Shown in pieces: positions 6,332 to 6,678 of a DNA stretch of 6,678 nt (position 1 is the first letter of the stretch; the number at the start of each line of letters is the position of its first letter). Below the pieces are notes generated by a model. The model worked only from the letters and a program-made list of their open reading frames with translations, searched no databases and was not told the DNA's origin. The stretch is from Pseudomonadota bacterium (GTDB lineage Bacteria; Pseudomonadota; Alphaproteobacteria; Reyranellales; Reyranellaceae). The translations under genes were made by a program, and so were the position numbers. The stretch is taken from assembly GCA_023436825.1 (NCBI GenBank), contig JAEZHS010000615.1, positions 1-6,678 on the forward strand. Direction: 5' to 3'.

Positions 6332-6678
6332 ATGCGCGCAAGCTCGGATATCCGCGGCAAAATGGATCGGCGAACTCGATTGGCTATGCTGGTCGTCCTG
6401 GTCGCTTGGTTCGGCAACGACGTTCGGAGCTATGTCGTCAACAAGGGCCTCGACTGGTTACTCGGCCAGCAAGAGACGCTGTCTGATCGTGACATCGAGC
6501 GGATTGTCCAAGCGATGGACAAAGCGTCAAAAAACAAGCTTGCTGAGAAGCATGTAAAGGACGTCTATCGTGAGCTGGAAACCGACCGTTCCATCACTGG
6601 CGTAGCTGCGGTTCCCAACGAGCCGATGCCGGTGCTGAAGCATCAGCTTAGCCGCATTGGTCGACGGCCGCGCGAGAC
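6332..6678 (+). CDS. Hypothetical membrane-anchored protein, partial (C-terminus beyond right edge)
   Basis: A frame is open from the TAG at 6194 to the window end. Counting from ATG 6332 it encodes about 115 residues. An ATG at 6362 (MDRRTRLAM) is an equally good start, giving a short basic N-terminus directly before a hydrophobic stretch, LAMLVVLVAWFG, that looks like a membrane anchor. A likely cytoplasmic or periplasmic helical segment rich in charge follows (LSDRDIERIVQAMDKASKNK, then AEKHVKDVYRELETDRSITG). Neither start has a clear Shine-Dalgarno. I do not recognise the family. Composition is about 55% GC, well below the operon, so it may belong to a laterally acquired block. The ordered amphipathic protein sequence argues for a real gene over the competing overlapping frame at 6225-6557, which looks like a shadow with many Ser, Cys and Trp residues. 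No function is proposed. Confidence 0.5.
   Translation, partial: MRASSDIRGKMDRRTRLAMLVVLVAWFGNDVRSYVVNKGLDWLLGQQETLSDRDIERIVQAMDKASKNKLAEKHVKDVYRELETDRSITGVAAVPNEPMPVLKHQLSRIGRRPRE

Noticed and set aside
6225..6557. Open frame of 110 codons from ATG 6225.
   Set aside because: Its product is rich in Ser, Trp and Arg without plausible structure, while the overlapping frame (from 6332 or 6362) reads as an ordered anchored protein and stays open to the edge.

Overview
The window is a GC-rich stretch of bacterial chromosome whose gene content suggests a betaproteobacterium of the Burkholderiales (Bordetella, Achromobacter or Variovorax type). The clues are an orphan Bug/TctC periplasmic binding protein, a divergently transcribed LysR regulator, and a tightly packed catabolic operon joining a family III CoA-transferase to a CitE-like lyase. 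The assignment rests on gene style, not on a database match.

Layout. Positions 1-694 (minus) hold a LysR-type regulator that runs off the left edge. Positions 695-826 form a 132-bp divergent control region with three perfect inverted repeats. On the plus strand follow: a Bug/TctC binding protein (827-1804); a CaiB/BaiF CoA-transferase (1822-3015); a small 82-residue protein (3012-3260), perhaps an AtzG/GatC-like amidase partner; an amidase-signature hydrolase (3257-4595); an isochorismatase-like cysteine hydrolase (from 4592); and an HpcH/HpaI (CitE-like) lyase (5285-6151). Most neighbours overlap by a few bases (ATGA or GTGA junctions), which suggests one polycistronic, translationally coupled unit. 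From 6152 base composition drops to about 55% GC (hand count over 6361-6660). The right end carries the start of an unrecognised membrane-anchored protein that is cut by the window edge.

How the genes may work together (inference). A carboxylate bearing an amide or carbamoyl group is captured by the Bug protein. One or two amide hydrolases release ammonia to give a free acid. The acid is activated by the CoA-transferase, and the CoA ester is cleaved by the CitE-like enzyme. The LysR protein would sense the substrate or an intermediate. The substrate cannot be read from the sequence.

Two abnormalities stand out. First, the amidase has lost a conserved C-terminal segment and its frame shifts near 4481-4490. 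The true C-terminus and stop codon are still present in another frame, so this copy is probably broken, or the assembly is wrong there. Second, there is no stop codon between the cysteine hydrolase and the lyase, where a run of six G lies just before the lyase start. Together these produce a single open frame of 964 codons (3257-6151) that looks like a three-enzyme fusion but is probably only partly real.
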